This document shows, in pieces, positions 46,710 through 58,055 of a DNA stretch of 64,000 bases. The notes under the pieces are model-generated. The model searched no databases. It saw only the letters and a list, made by a program, of their open reading frames with translations, and was not told the origin of the DNA. Position 1 is the first letter of the stretch; the number at the start of each line of letters is the position of its first letter. The stretch comes from Blepharisma japonicum (lineage: Eukaryota; Ciliophora; Heterotrichea; Heterotrichida; Blepharismidae). The translations under genes and the position numbers were made by a program. The stretch covers positions 186,001 to 250,000 of the forward strand of contig CATKHK010000060.1 in assembly GCA_949751835.1 (NCBI GenBank), in the 5' to 3' direction.

Positions 46710-47763
46710 ATTAAGTAATAATAAGTTAAAGAGACTCTTGATTAATATAAATCAAGTGAAAAGATCCGGAAAAGCTTTCTATTAATTAGGCGTTTAATAA
46801 CTATTAGCAATTTTTACATTTAATTTGAAATAAATCAACATGCTAATACATTTAAATTTGATGCTCAAAAAGAATGTTTTTAAAGTTAATTAATATATTT
46901 GAATTAAAAGCTTATAAGAAATGAATTTTTTATAATCGAAATCAATTTAGAATCACACATAAATTAATTATTCTTTAAAAATTTTAAGTTAATAAAAATT
47001 CTGTAAATTTATTTATAGTTATTTTGAGTGTTAGTCTGACTCCAAAAAGTGCTGCCTAATAAATAATTAGCAATTTAATCTTCTAAAATTGATTATTTCT
47101 GGTAAATAACCCAATCTATCTTCAGATGCCTACCATCTCCATTCTAAACTATGGTTTCTTAATTTTTGATTTATGAATTTATGAAACTAAGTCAAGATAT
47201 ATATTGAGAGCTTTATTTTAAGTAATTAAATTTAAATTTCATTTGTTTATAATACAAAAATCAATTTTTAATTTTTAGCTCAATGAAATCAAAATCATTA
47301 ATATAGGCACATTTCTTGACCTTTATTAGCAAAATAGGCTTTAATAAGGCTTTAGTCAATAGCCTTAATACTTATGTTTGTGATAAGCCCTAAGATTTCT
47401 AAACTTTATAAATTTATAAGGGAAAAAAATACCATTTCTTGCAACTTGCTAATATGAGCGACTATAAATATAATAAATAAAGATTGAAGTAATTACTTAG
47501 GAAAGCCTGCTTGCATTTCTAAACTTTTAGATCATTTAGGAGATTAAGCTGGAAACATCAAAATGAGTTAAATTTAGGACTCAACAATTTTTTACTAAAA
47601 GTTTAAGGTTTTTGAGCTTATAATTTTAAAATTTTATATATTTATTGCTAGCAGAGCCTTTTGGTGATAGCTAGTCTATTAAAGTTTTTGAATTTTTAAC
47701 TAAATTAGCTTTACCATTTTAGCTTCAAGCTAATATTTGAGTCCATAAAAATCCTTTATAAAT
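46710..47763. other. Long AT-rich spacer
   Basis: About 1050 bases, strongly AT-rich, with no reading frame, tRNA or repeat I can support. It is one of the longest gene-free stretches in the window. Confidence 0.5.
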
Positions 47764-49168
47764 ATGGGTTTGATTGGACCACTAATTGCAATCCTTGCCT
47801 TCTTCTTACCAGCTGCTGAAAGCGGAACTATTGATAAATGAAGCCTAATGAAAAGTGGTCTTGCCAGTAATGGATTCACAAGTTTCCAGGGTATTATTTT
47901 AAATCCAAATCCATTAACTACTTCTCTTTCAAGTGCTACTATGTGCCAAACACTTGTAAAGCAAGGTGAAGCTTGGGGCCTTGACGCCGATTTTAACACC
48001 CTAACATTAGGTTTAACAGAGTTTGCAGTGGCATATATGGTGAAATTTTCATCTACTCTAAGCGACAGCATTTTCCAGATTGGACAGAGCTCTGGACCTC
48101 ATTATGTTTTTTCCTCAACAGCAAATGGGGTTATCGATGGAAAGTTTTATAAAGATGCTAGCACACCTGCTGACTCAGCAAACAACTTTCGTTTTACAGT
48201 CCCTCTTGGTAATTTCTATGCAGATAAGTTTTTCACCATTGCATTTGATTGGGTAAAGGATGCTACTTCAGCTGTCACATTAAATGTTCTTATTTCAGGA
48301 GTAGGAAAAACTAGCTACACTTCTATTGCAGGATCGACTTCACCTTTCCAAATTCCTTATGGCTATATGCTTTTCGGGAAGTCAGTTTATGCAGAATTTC
48401 ATTCTGTCTATATTTCCAAATCAATTTTTTATAAGAACGCAGAATTAAGAGAATTATATAGTACAGGCCCAGATAATATTTCTAACAAATTGACAAGAGT
48501 CTGCGATTATGATTGTTATGATGATGTGTGCACTGAAAGTAACAATTGTGTTAGTTCTTTGATTTTATGCCTGTGCCCGTCAACTGATTGTGATAGTTGT
48601 ACTCAGATAGGTCGCGATGGCAGCATGCAATGTACTGCATGCAAGAGTGGATTTTCATTCAAGAATCATCACTGTATTTTTTACACTAGGCTGCTCTAAT
48701 ACCCTCACCAATTCTCTTGATTGCGAACCTTTATCAGGAACTTCTAGCATTTTATGTGCAGAAGGCTACTTTCTTTACGACAATGGATCAGGCACAACAT
48801 CTTGTATTTGTAACTTTTATTTAGCTTGCTCTGACTCCTGTACCAGCTGCAACCCAAATCCTCAGTGTTTTAACTGCGCTAAAGTTATCACTCAAGATGG
48901 AAGTACTTGTAGAGTTGATAGCGTTGGATTCCAAATTAGTTTTAGCAGCCCAAACATCATAGAGCTTGACTTTGCAAGTGCTCTTAAAACTGGCTTGACG
49001 ATAAATTCTATAAGTGCTAAAACAGACTCAAGCTCTTCTACAACTATTCCAACAACTGGATGGACACTTAATACCTGTTTAGCAGGTGCAAAGCAATGCA
49101 CTATTAAGACTGATCTTACTGCCAATAAATTTCCAATAGTAGTTGATATGGCATTCAATCAAGTCTAA
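47764..49168 (+). CDS. Secreted LamG-like / Cys-rich protein, possibly truncated
   Basis: Exons 47764-48673 and 48690-49168 with UGA as Trp give 462 residues. Residues 1-19 are a signal peptide (MGLIGPLIAILAFFLPAAE). Residues about 60-235 look like a concanavalin-A/LamG-type domain (FAVAYMVKFSSTLSDSIFQI, FTIAFDWVKDAT). A Cys-rich furin-like region follows (CDYDCYDDVC, CDSCTQIG, CTACKSGFS, CTSCNPNPQC), then about 80 residues of beta-rich sequence, and the frame stops at TAA. Ciliate proteins with this start usually continue into further repeats and a membrane domain, which are absent, so the gene may be truncated. The following spacer does not continue the frame. The alternative is a short secreted protein. 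Confidence 0.65.
48674..48689 (+). other. 16-nt intron of LamG-like gene
   Basis: GTATTTTTTACACTAG. It joins two overlapping frames, each Cys-rich on its side of the junction. Confidence 0.75.
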
Positions 49169-49751
49169 TAAGGTAATTACTTTCATAATTCAACTTAAAA
49201 TTTCTGCTATCATATAGATAGTATTGTCTTAAATCCAAATATTTATAGCAATTTCGATGCCTGAATTAAAAAAAATTAAAATAAGTAAAGTAACTAGATG
49301 ATAAATGACTATAGTGATAACTTTTAAATTAAAAATATTTAATATATTTGAGATTTTTAGCTCTATTTAAGCAGAAGACTTAGATAAAATAGTACGTATT
49401 ATAAAAGTCAAAGCATTATGCGGACTTTAATAAAGAAATAATGTAGTGATATTTCACTTTTAATTTTCTAAATTTAAATATTATTATAAAACTTTTATAA
49501 ATCATCAAATAATTCTTCAAGTAGTATTAATGCTATTAAACAGATATATCTTATTGATAAACCCTTGCTGATATATTAATTTTAAATATAAAGCTATAAA
49601 AATCTCATCATTTCCTTTAATTCTCCTTAAAACCTAAACACATCATATTTTTGTTACAATAATAATAATTTCTTTACTCTCCAACCCAGAGTATTTTTTT
49701 TCTTTGGTTTTACGTCTTTTGACTGTACTGAAACCTACATAAAAACTAAAA
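49169..49751. other. AT-rich spacer
   Basis: 583 bases without a supported feature. It would hold the promoter of the next gene. Confidence 0.4.
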
Positions 49752-51437
49752 ATGCAAAATCAGTTCTCAGAATACCAAAGTTCAAATAACGAAAGTATCG
49801 TCACTTTTTCAGGAAGCCCCACATCTCCACGAAGCCAGCAAAATTTCAGTGGCGACCCACTTGATTCTTCAGAACCTGAAGAAAATTCCAGCGACAACAA
49901 TTCGTCAGACAAGGAAGATATCATGTCTTTAGAAGAAATCTCTAGCAAGCATATGGCGCTTAGAGCTTCAACAGCTCCCGCAAGGCCTTTGAGTGACATT
50001 GAAGAGTTTCGTAGGACTTCTGATTTCCTTTTATTAGAACATACAGTTATATGCGCATCCCAATTAATCCAAAATCAAGACCAAAAGTATGATCTCGACT
50101 CAGAAGAAGGCCAAAGGGCTTGTAAAAAATTTTTAAATCAAATTGAAAGACTTTGCGAAGTATTTAAAGTGAACTGTGTTTCCCGTGATTATAGGAAGGC
50201 TTTTTCAAAAGCTTATCAAGTCTTATATAAAGAAGGCACGCTTTGCTTTCTCACTGAAATATTGGATTCAGCACAGGAAGGGTTTCCTTATTTGTATGTG
50301 AATGGGGAAAAATATTTATTTTCAAGCGAAGTTTTAGATGCAGGAAGCAAATTGTTCCATTCATTTTGTAAAATCCAGCATATCTTTCGTGAAATTTACA
50401 ACCGTATCTGTGAAGAAACTTCCACAGGTGTAGTAGGAGAAATAATTAGTGACTTAACCGAGGCTCTGCAAGATTTTGACACAAATTGGGTGGATTTCGA
50501 GCATTTATACGTCCATGAGCTGATGGTAATAGAAACCGATGCAAGGAGATTTATAACACAAGCTATTGAACTGGAAAGAGAAATGTCACTTATTGAGGTA
50601 AAAGAAAAGGCAAGAGGAAGAGTGACTTTGGATTCTGAAGAATTTAATGGCCTAAGAGATAAGTTTGTAACGATTATTGGGAAAATTAACTCAGTTGCAA
50701 ATGTGGAAGGAAAAGGAAGAGATGATTTATCACTTAATATTTTACTAGCTGCAGAAGGGATTTCCAGAAGGATGCATCCTATGCAAAGTCATCCGATAAA
50801 AAAGTTGGCTGATAAAATTAGGCAGGCTTTTACAGCATTTCGCACATTGTTTAGAAAATATGACCAGAATATCGAAGTTGTTGACCCGCAGCTTAAAAAT
50901 AATCCAGAACTTGTTGAAGCATTAACAAACTTTGAAGGAAGCTGGGAGCGCGGAAAAGAGTACATTTTAAATTCAAAAAGGTGTAACCAAGTCGTTTATA
51001 TCTATAATATGATTGAAAAACATGCTGAAAAATACCCTACTTTCAAGGAACAGCTTGAATTTTCAGACTCACAGCTCTTCGTAAGTGTTCCTTCCCTCCT
51101 CGTTTTAAAATGTTTAGAAGACGACGATAAAGGGATTTGCAAGCATTTCTGCCCACTTATTTATGAAGAGCATGAAGAAATCGGAATTGTCTTTAAAAGG
51201 CTGAAAAGAAGCTATAAACTAGGAAAACTCGCCAGTTCTTCAGTACAGGAGTATGCAGAACTGCTTGAAATGATGATAATTGGCGAAAAAGTTAACCAAA
51301 AATCACGTACACAGATCATAAACCCTAAATTTGACAACTTAGACCATGTGCTGACAAAAATTACTAATTTATCGATTGCAATTCAAAGAAATAGGCCGAG
51401 TGAATGGAACAGATTTCTAGACGTTGTTCTTTGCTAA
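49752..51437 (+). CDS. Orphan helical protein with Ser/Asp/Glu-rich N-terminus
   Basis: 561 residues in one uninterrupted frame. Residues 1-65 are rich in Ser, Asn, Asp and Glu and likely disordered. The rest is mostly helical, with hydrophobic and charged positions in regular alternation and several Cys. I do not recognise a domain: there is no kinase, GTPase, zinc-finger or membrane pattern. Unlike most genes here it contains few or no in-frame UGA codons and uses TGG for Trp. It is convergent with the following kinase gene (31-base gap). Probably a ciliate-specific protein. Confidence 0.75.
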   Translation: MQNQFSEYQSSNNESIVTFSGSPTSPRSQQNFSGDPLDSSEPEENSSDNNSSDKEDIMSLEEISSKHMALRASTAPARPLSDIEEFRRTSDFLLLEHTVICASQLIQNQDQKYDLDSEEGQRACKKFLNQIERLCEVFKVNCVSRDYRKAFSKAYQVLYKEGTLCFLTEILDSAQEGFPYLYVNGEKYLFSSEVLDAGSKLFHSFCKIQHIFREIYNRICEETSTGVVGEIISDLTEALQDFDTNWVDFEHLYVHELMVIETDARRFITQAIELEREMSLIEVKEKARGRVTLDSEEFNGLRDKFVTIIGKINSVANVEGKGRDDLSLNILLAAEGISRRMHPMQSHPIKKLADKIRQAFTAFRTLFRKYDQNIEVVDPQLKNNPELVEALTNFEGSWERGKEYILNSKRCNQVVYIYNMIEKHAEKYPTFKEQLEFSDSQLFVSVPSLLVLKCLEDDDKGICKHFCPLIYEEHEEIGIVFKRLKRSYKLGKLASSSVQEYAELLEMMIIGEKVNQKSRTQIINPKFDNLDHVLTKITNLSIAIQRNRPSEWNRFLDVVLC

Positions 51438-51468
51438 ATATATAAAAAATTAATTTTTCATAACAAAA

Positions 51469-53079
51469 TTAATGTATAGCATCATGTAGCAGGTAGTAGG
51501 TTGCTGTAGCATGGTTGAGTTCATTGCAGTTTAATGAATTCAAGACAAAATTTTTTGGGAAACCACAAGCCACCACTTTTTCTAATATAAAATCATCAAC
51601 TTTGAATCTTTTTTCTCGAGATGGCTCGATGTTTCCTATAAATCGTGGGGAAACGCTTTCTTCTTCAGTTTCGTCTGATGCTCGGAATCACGGATGCCTT
51701 AATAAAGTGTCTAATGGGATTCTGTTGTGTGGGACAAGCTGCAGCATGCTTCTTATCATGTCCTTGGCGTTTTCACTTAAATAATCTGGAAGATTGTATT
51801 TTCCTGTCAAAATCAGCTTGTTCAGTTCTGGAATACTGTGAGCCTTAAATGGAACTGTTCCACACAGCATCGCATATGCCAAAATTCCTAAGCTTCAAAT
51901 GTCTGCCCAAAATCCTTCATATCCTCTATCTACAATGATTTCAGGGGCTAAATAGGCAGGAGTTCCACACTGCTCATTAATAATTTGTCCTTTTTTTACA
52001 AGTTTACTTACCCCAAAATCACAGATTTTGCAGCAAGAATACTGTGAGTCTAATAAAATATTATCAAGTTTAAAATCTCGATGCAAAACCCCATTTTCGT
52101 GAATCTCAATTGCACCTTCTATAATTTGTCCAAAAATTCTCCTCGCTTCGTTTTCTGTTAGCCTTCCCTTTTGCTTTACAAATTGCAATAAATCTCCACC
52201 TCCTGCATATTCCATGACAATCAAAAAATGCTTCGAGCTTTCGAAAACTTCGAAAATTTTAACCACATATTTGTTTCTGATTTTTTTCAAAATATACACT
52301 TCTTGGAATACTTTTCTCTTTGCGTGCTCATTTCTAAGTTGGGCTTTTTCGATGGTTTTTATTGCTACATTCATTCCTGTTAGCTTATGGACTCCTAGCA
52401 AAACCTTTCCAAAAGCTCCTTTTCCTATCATTTTTCCAATTTTATAAAAATCTAAGGTTGTTGGTGGGTCATCTAAATGTTTGGCGAAATAACTTGAAAT
52501 ATAGCTCACCAGCTTTTCCTTTTCTTCTTCTTGTTCTTGAAAAGACCCTGCTGAGACATTCAGGTTTTCATAAAAGTGTGTTGGTGTGTGTCTTTCTTGC
52601 AACAAACTTTGGTTGACTTCTATCATAGATTTGTCGTTTTTAGAATTTATTGGAGTATTTTTTTGAAAAGAATTATTTCCATTTCGTCTTGATACTGACC
52701 GTATCTTGAAGATACTGCTTATTTTATCCGAAACAACTCTTCTGTGTCCAGGTTTTGAGGTTTGTTTAGGAGTTAGCTCTGGACTTCGTGCAGGAGTCCG
52801 AGATTGTCGATCAGGAGTGATCTCCTTTCAGCCTTCGATTCTCTTTTTTACGTATTCATGAAGGTCGTTGTGTGCTGGGGGTTGAATTTCAATTGCAAGA
52901 TTTTTAATTATTCTTGTTGTGACTGGGCTGGTCTTTTCGCTCTTCGATATTCGGCGCCCTTCATCTTTAGTAGAAATTCTGATGCGGTTGCCAACCTTAA
53001 GGAATTCTTTTGATGCTTTTGAAGCTGGCTCAGCGAAGTCTTGGCTAGATCCATGAGCCCTGATTTTCCTTTTAAACAT
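51469..53079 (-). CDS. SNF1/CAMK-like Ser/Thr kinase with C-terminal UBA-like segment
   Basis: 536 residues with UGA as Trp; TAA is at 51469-51471. The first 190 residues are basic and rich in Ser, Thr and Pro, so likely disordered and phosphorylated. The kinase domain covers residues about 195-450: GKGAFGKVLLG, VAIKTIEK, HRDFKLDNIL (Phe in the loop), DFGVSK, GTPAYLAPE and DIWSLG, whose Trp is a UGA. After the domain a segment (ILEKVVACGFPKN...ATATYYLL) resembles the UBA-like domain that follows the kinase domain in SNF1/MARK-type kinases. The group regulates polarity and energy state, but no specific ortholog can be named. Convergent with the orphan gene and divergent from the CH-domain gene (99 bases). 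Confidence 0.88.
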
Positions 53080-53178
53080 TCTCTAATATGATCAAGTGAA
53101 ATTTGATTTAATAATCAAACGGCTTAGAAAATAATAAATTACATAATTTTGAACATTAATTTATAATTTTTGCTGAAG

Positions 53179-55728
53179 ATGTCAAACAAAACTCCTCAGT
53201 ATTCTAATCAAGAAAATGTTATCCTTATAGATTGGGTGAATTCTTTAAGTATCCCCTCATGCTTGCTTGTGTCAAATTCCAATGATTTAAAAGGTGGTTG
53301 CGCTTTGTGTGACATTGCAGCCCAAATTCTGAATAAAATCCCTTTCCAAAATATCTACAGAGACCAATCTTTGCCAGAGCACAAAGCAATTCATAATTTA
53401 CGAGTCCTTATTAAAGAAATCAAAGGCATTCTACCTGAAAGTCTAAGAAATCTGACCGCAGAGCTGCTTTACCAAGACGATTCCAAAATTTTTGCGCTCT
53501 TAAAATGGTTTGTCAGAGTTCTTGACATGCCTTTTTACGACAAGCTTCGTTCCATATTCAGAAGAATCCAAACCGAAGGACGCGTAATTTTTATCTAGGA
53601 ATCTCAAATGACTGACCGTCCACGAATTTCAGAGTCAAACGAGCGCATCACAACTCCATCCGTATCAACTGTAAAGCCAACCCTTGGGGTAAACAAGCAG
53701 CTAATGAGCACATACGAAGATTTAAAAATCAAAAACCTCAATCAAGTGCTAAATAGCACTGATGACAGACCAAACCAAGTTTCTAAAAGATTATTTGAGC
53801 CTTTAGCTTACAAAGGTACTAATCTTGTCAGTCTACTCAAAGATCTACACGTTATAGACGCAAATTCATCTGACGGTGATTTTATGAACCTATGCACAAA
53901 TGGAGTTTTATTTGGAGACCTTGTAAATGTGCTGGAAGGAAGGGAAGAAAAAGTCAAAGGAATTAATAGAAAAACAAGAACCCCAACAGACAAAGCTACT
54001 AATATAAGCAAGGCGCTTAAGTACTTAAGAGGAATGTCAAAGATGGATAGCACTTATCTGTGGAGTGATAAAGAAATCCTAGCGGGGAATATTGAAGTCA
54101 TTTTAGGACTGATTTATCAGATTTTGACGTTTTATAGGAGAATTCCGAGAAATGAGCAACCATTGTTGGTGCCAAGGACACCTAGAGAAGCAAAACATGA
54201 CTTCGAGCCAGTTTTGACAAGAAATAGCGATGTGTTATCAACATCAAAATCAGCGAAAAAATTAAATAGAGAGTATCCTTCGCTTCTTGTGACTCCTACA
54301 TATGAAAATATTCATACAGCTCCTATCATGATTACTCAAGAGATTATTGATAGAACTATTGATTGGCTTGTCTCATTAGAGCTCGGACATCTTATATCAG
54401 CTCAAAGCAGGGAGTTTACTACTGATAACTTAAGGAATGGGGTATTATTTTGTGAGCTTGCTTCGATTATCACAAAGGTGCCAAATCTGGTGAAATTCAA
54501 AACTCCTAGGACACTTGGGGAGGCTAAAGAAAATATTGAAATTGCTTTTAACACCTTAAGAGAAGTAGCACGAGATGTTCCAGTTTCATTTTTTTATCAG
54601 TCAGAAAACGTGATAAAAGGTGATATTAATGCTATTTGGGGACTTCTCTGTCATTTGATGCTAAGCTACCCAAATTTATTGCCTATTTCTCCAAATGTAG
54701 CTGAGCTGCCTTATTTTCCTCTCCAAATCCAAGAATTAGAAGCGTCTCTTTTAGACTGGATTATGTCCTTAGGCGTCGTCGACAGAAATAACGCTCCCTC
54801 TACCTTCCAAGAACTCATCCCTGATTTAATTTCTGGCGTCCTCTTATGCGATCTTGTCAGCCGAATCTTAGAAAAGCCAATAACAGGGATATTCCGATCC
54901 CCAAAAACTGAACAATTAGCCTTATCCAATATCAAGCGTGCGCTAGCTCCTTTAAGAATTGAAAGAAGAATGAGCTTAAAATACGTCTTCAGCGAAGCTG
55001 AAATCCTCAAAGGGAACCTAGGGGCTATTTTAGGACTTCTAGAGGACCTAAGAAGATTTTCTGATGGACTTCCTCCTCGTAAGAGAGGCATTAATTATCA
55101 TAGCAACGGTCCTTATCTTGGATCAGCCTTATCCAGAAGTACCTCAGCACAGAAACTCAACCAAAGCAAGCTGCTTACAAATATTGAAGATTCTCCTATG
55201 ATGTCTCCTATATACAGTCCACGGTTTTATCTTTCTAAAGAAACCCCTGGCTCTCAATCACGAAGGCTGCTATCTACAGAAAGGTCAGCTTTATCTATTT
55301 TCAAAAGCTTGAATAATAGCTCAGAAGAGGCCAAATATCAATGCCCAGAAGGCTTTTCCTGGCTCGAGCATCTAAATATAAAGCTTCCTGAAAATTTGAA
55401 TTTAGACGCAGATAATATCCAGGAGTTTAGGACTGGCCTTTTCCTATGTGAAATTGTTTCAAAGCTAGAGAGAAGCCCTATTGAAGGGCTCCATTATAAA
55501 GTAAGCAGCCAAGCTGCATGCCGGCATAATATAGCTAAAGCGTTTCAGATTTTGAGGACCAAGCCCTCATTTCCAAGCGAGCTTTATTTTTGTGAAGACC
55601 TTGTATACTGTGGGGACGCAAAAACTATTAGAAAAGTGTTAAGGGCAATATATAAAGTTTATAGGAGAACTATTGGCAGCTGCATCAGCTTTAGTAGAAG
55701 AAAAAATTCAAAATTAGCTGTTGAATAA
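53179..55728 (+). CDS. Protein with five calponin-homology-like domains
   Basis: Two exons (53179-53583 and 53599-55728) give 844 residues. Five segments share the CH pattern (W..SL or LL..L, then L.NGVLFCEL or SGVLLCDL, an N-containing helix, and a final G....I.GLL..L helix): about residues 15-133, 209-316, 383-493, 513-624 and 718-830. Linkers between domains 2-3 and 4-5 are Ser/Arg-rich. CH domains bind actin or microtubules; here the five copies are divergent from each other and from the classical tandem pairs, so the target is unknown. Ciliary and cortical proteins with single NN-CH domains are known, and a cytoskeletal scaffold is a reasonable inference. Without the intron two separate proteins would be predicted. 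Confidence 0.75.
53584..53598 (+). other. 15-nt intron of CH-domain gene
   Basis: GTAATTTTTATCTAG, phase 0. It contains the only in-frame TAG between the first CH-like domain and the rest; the frame is the same on both sides. Confidence 0.85.
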
Positions 55729-55751
55729 TTTATTTAAGAATATACATTAAT

Positions 55752-56099
55752 TTAGTCGAATTTAAACTCTTCTGTTTCTCCCCAGCTGCCAAAATCTGCT
55801 TCTTCCATATCAAACCTAGTTCCTTTTTTAGGATTGCTTTCAGCTTGCTTGTTCGTCATGACCACGTAATCCACTTTTTTAGGAGCTGTGTAGGTTGGCT
55901 CAATTTCTTTTAACAATTCGTCCACGTCTGATTCTTTCTTATTCGGCTTCTTTTCTATAGGCTTAGGAGCTTCACTAGGCATTTGAGATGAATCTACTTG
56001 GGAAGGTCTTTCCACCTCAACTAGTGTAGGCTCATTAGAAGGGTTAGGTGGGTAGCATCTTGAGAGAATGAATTTTTCAAGAAAAGTGAAGCAACTCAT
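55752..56099 (-). CDS. Small acidic protein, possibly EBAG9-like
   Basis: 115 residues, stop TAG. It has a short N-terminal hydrophobic/aromatic segment (MSCFTFLEKFILSRC), a polar middle rich in Pro, Ser and Lys, then DVDELLKEIEPTYTAPKKV and a C-terminus with DFGSWGETEEF. The combination of an N-terminal membrane-like anchor, an LEP-type motif followed by Lys, and Trp in an acidic context recalls EBAG9/RCAS1, a Golgi-associated protein. This is a weak resemblance and the gene could equally be an orphan. Convergent with the CH-domain gene (23-base gap). Confidence 0.55.
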   Translation of the reverse strand: MSCFTFLEKFILSRCYPPNPSNEPTLVEVERPSQVDSSQMPSEAPKPIEKKPNKKESDVDELLKEIEPTYTAPKKVDYVVMTNKQAESNPKKGTRFDMEEADFGSWGETEEFKFD

Positions 56100-56163
56100 T
56101 TATTTAATATTGCCAATTTGAATCTATTAGATTATATATATACACACTTTTACTATTTGTTTT

Positions 56164-56700
56164 CTAAGCATTTGACACCACCCCTTCTTTGACCATTCCC
56201 TGGTCATTTTTGATGGTATCAGCTGTCAGTTCATTCTGGCTTAGGCCGAAATGACTGATGAGTGTGGTCGAGTAGCTATTAAACTCTGCATCAGAAACAA
56301 AAAGCTCGAACTCAATCATCATCAAAAATTGGTGCTCAAGCATGTTCATTTCTGAACAAGGAATTCCTCCTACCTTGGCATAATAAGAGTTTTTGTAAAA
56401 TGTGTCTTCTGCAAACTTTGCTGAGACCATGACTGATGTTAGTATCAGTCTATGGATACAGAGGGAGTTAATGGTGAAGCTTCTGTGTTTGGAGGTAATT
56501 CTATCTATATAAATAAGGGCGAGGATGTAACATTCTTCTGAACATTTCATATATTGCTTAAGCCGACTGAGGTAGCTACTGATCGAAATATTGGGGACTT
56601 TTTTAGAAAAAAATAGTGAAGAAGTCTTGGGGGAATTATTGATAGCTGTTTGTTCAAGGTAGGTTTCCAGCATACATGTCACAGCTTCTATGATGGACAT
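56164..56700 (-). CDS. P-type (PHO80-like) cyclin
   Basis: 178 residues. The cyclin box covers about residues 35-150: ISISSYLSRLKQYMKCSEECYILALIYIDRI, then INSLCIHRLILTSVMVSAKF with the conserved Lys-Phe, EDTFYKNSYYAKVGGI and the LEHQFLMMIEFELFVS block. Length and motifs match the PHO80/CYCP group, which pairs with PHO85/CDK5-like kinases and is expanded in ciliates. There is no long N-terminal or C-terminal extension. Confidence 0.85.
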   Translation of the reverse strand: MSIIEAVTCMLETYLEQTAINNSPKTSSLFFSKKVPNISISSYLSRLKQYMKCSEECYILALIYIDRITSKHRSFTINSLCIHRLILTSVMVSAKFAEDTFYKNSYYAKVGGIPCSEMNMLEHQFLMMIEFELFVSDAEFNSYSTTLISHFGLSQNELTADTIKNDQGMVKEGVVSNA

Positions 56701-56950
56701 TTTTTAAAATTTGTAAAACAAAGAGGCTAAAGCAATTTAAGCCTAAAAGTTAAGATTTTTTATAGGTCTAAACAAAATAGAATTTATTTAAATATAAGTT
56801 ATATAAGCTTAAAAGAGATTTATATTAGCAGTTTCTAATAAGATTTGGGCTTATAATAAAACTGATAATTATCCAAAGTAATTATATCTTTAAAGAACTT
56901 TAAATATATAAGATTATATATGTCATTTTAATTCGTCTATAATTTATAAT
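56701..56950. other. Divergent AT-rich spacer
   Basis: 250 bases between the cyclin gene and the first PB1-like gene; probable promoters only. Confidence 0.4.
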
Positions 56951-57706
56951 ATGATGGAAGTTTATACCGTATACAAGCAATATTGTTGTCAGCTCTTTCA
57001 AATACCCGATAATTTTGATGAACTTTGCCTGGAAATTATGGATATCTATAAATTAAAACCTTATAAATTTGAGATTCATTATGAAGACGATGAATTAGGA
57101 GACTCTATTATAGATAATAACGAAGGATACCAGAAAGCATGATGCCAACCCACTGGACAAGGAATTTACTTAATTATTGAAGATAAATTAGCTTCTCTAA
57201 GCATTATACCACAAAAGCAATCTCCTGGTCAAGCAAATAAAAATCAAGAATTCCCTCAGAACAATGGCCTTAATCATCCACAATTTCCAGTAAATAAAAA
57301 TCAAGGATTCCCTCAGTACAATGACCTTAATCGTCCACAATTTCCACCAAATTCTGTAAATATTTTTCCTCCAGCACCAGGATTATATCAAGCCAACCCT
57401 CAAGCACCTCAACAACCAAATCCCCTATTTAATTCTCCTCCACCATTACCACCTAGAAACCCTAATTTACAGCAAAACAATCCTGCAAGAAGAGGCCCAG
57501 ATCAATTTATAAATATGCATATACCACCTCCAATTAAGAATAAATGCACATGTCGAACTGAAAAAAAAATCCCAAACAAACCATGAAGGTGTGATAACTG
57601 TGCTACACTAAATTATGGTCCAATAGACTGCCCAATATGCGACAAGAACACCAGAAGTCCTTGAGAACTTATTTGCGATCAATGCAACAACTACTATTAT
57701 ATATAA
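56951..57706 (+). CDS. PB1-like / Pro-rich / zinc-finger protein (copy A)
   Basis: 251 residues with UGA as Trp. Residues 1-75 resemble a PB1 domain, with the acidic loop YEDDELGDS and the pattern of a ubiquitin-like fold. A Pro/Asn/Gln-rich middle (about residues 80-200) contains a short internal repeat (HPQFPVNKNQGFPQ and RPQFPPN). The C-terminus has two Cys pairs of RanBP2-type zinc-finger pattern (WRCDNC...CPICD) and a final CDQC pair. A longer paralog lies at 58192-59667. PB1 domains mediate head-to-tail binding and RanBP2 fingers bind RNA or ubiquitin; the role of this pair is unknown. Confidence 0.7.
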
Positions 57707-57800
57707 TCAACTGAAGTATCATTTAATTTAAAAATCCTTTGTTTTGGATAATTTTTTATAGCTTATTTAAACTAAAGTTTAATATTAAATAAAGCAAAAC

Positions 57801-58055
57801 ATGAAGATTTCAGTAATAGAGCCATCAATTCAGCTATCATAAACTGCCATCTAGCCAAAAGTAACTGCTATAAGCACATTACTATAAAAAATGTAAAGAT
57901 AAGGCAAAGTTTACATTAATGTAATATCAAAAAAAATGAAGAAGCAACTTTATATCAACATCTAGGCAAATTTTATATCAAAAAAATCAATAAAAGTGGA
58001 ATAACTAAAAAAAACAGAAATAATTTCTCAAAATAGAGATGAGAAAATCCGAAAT
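57801..58055 (+). pseudogene. Decayed copy of prefoldin subunit 1
   Basis: From ATG 57801 the sequence aligns almost without gaps to the intact prefoldin gene at 59770-60129, for example AGCCAAAAGTAACTG against AGCTAAAAGTAACTG, AAAATGAAGAAGC in both, and AGATGAG in both. The copy lacks about 18 bases near the start, and the frame is broken by several TAA and TAG codons, beginning with TAA at 57840-57842. It lies in the same place relative to PB1-like copy A as the intact gene does to copy B, so the two genes were duplicated together and this one decayed. Confidence 0.85.
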
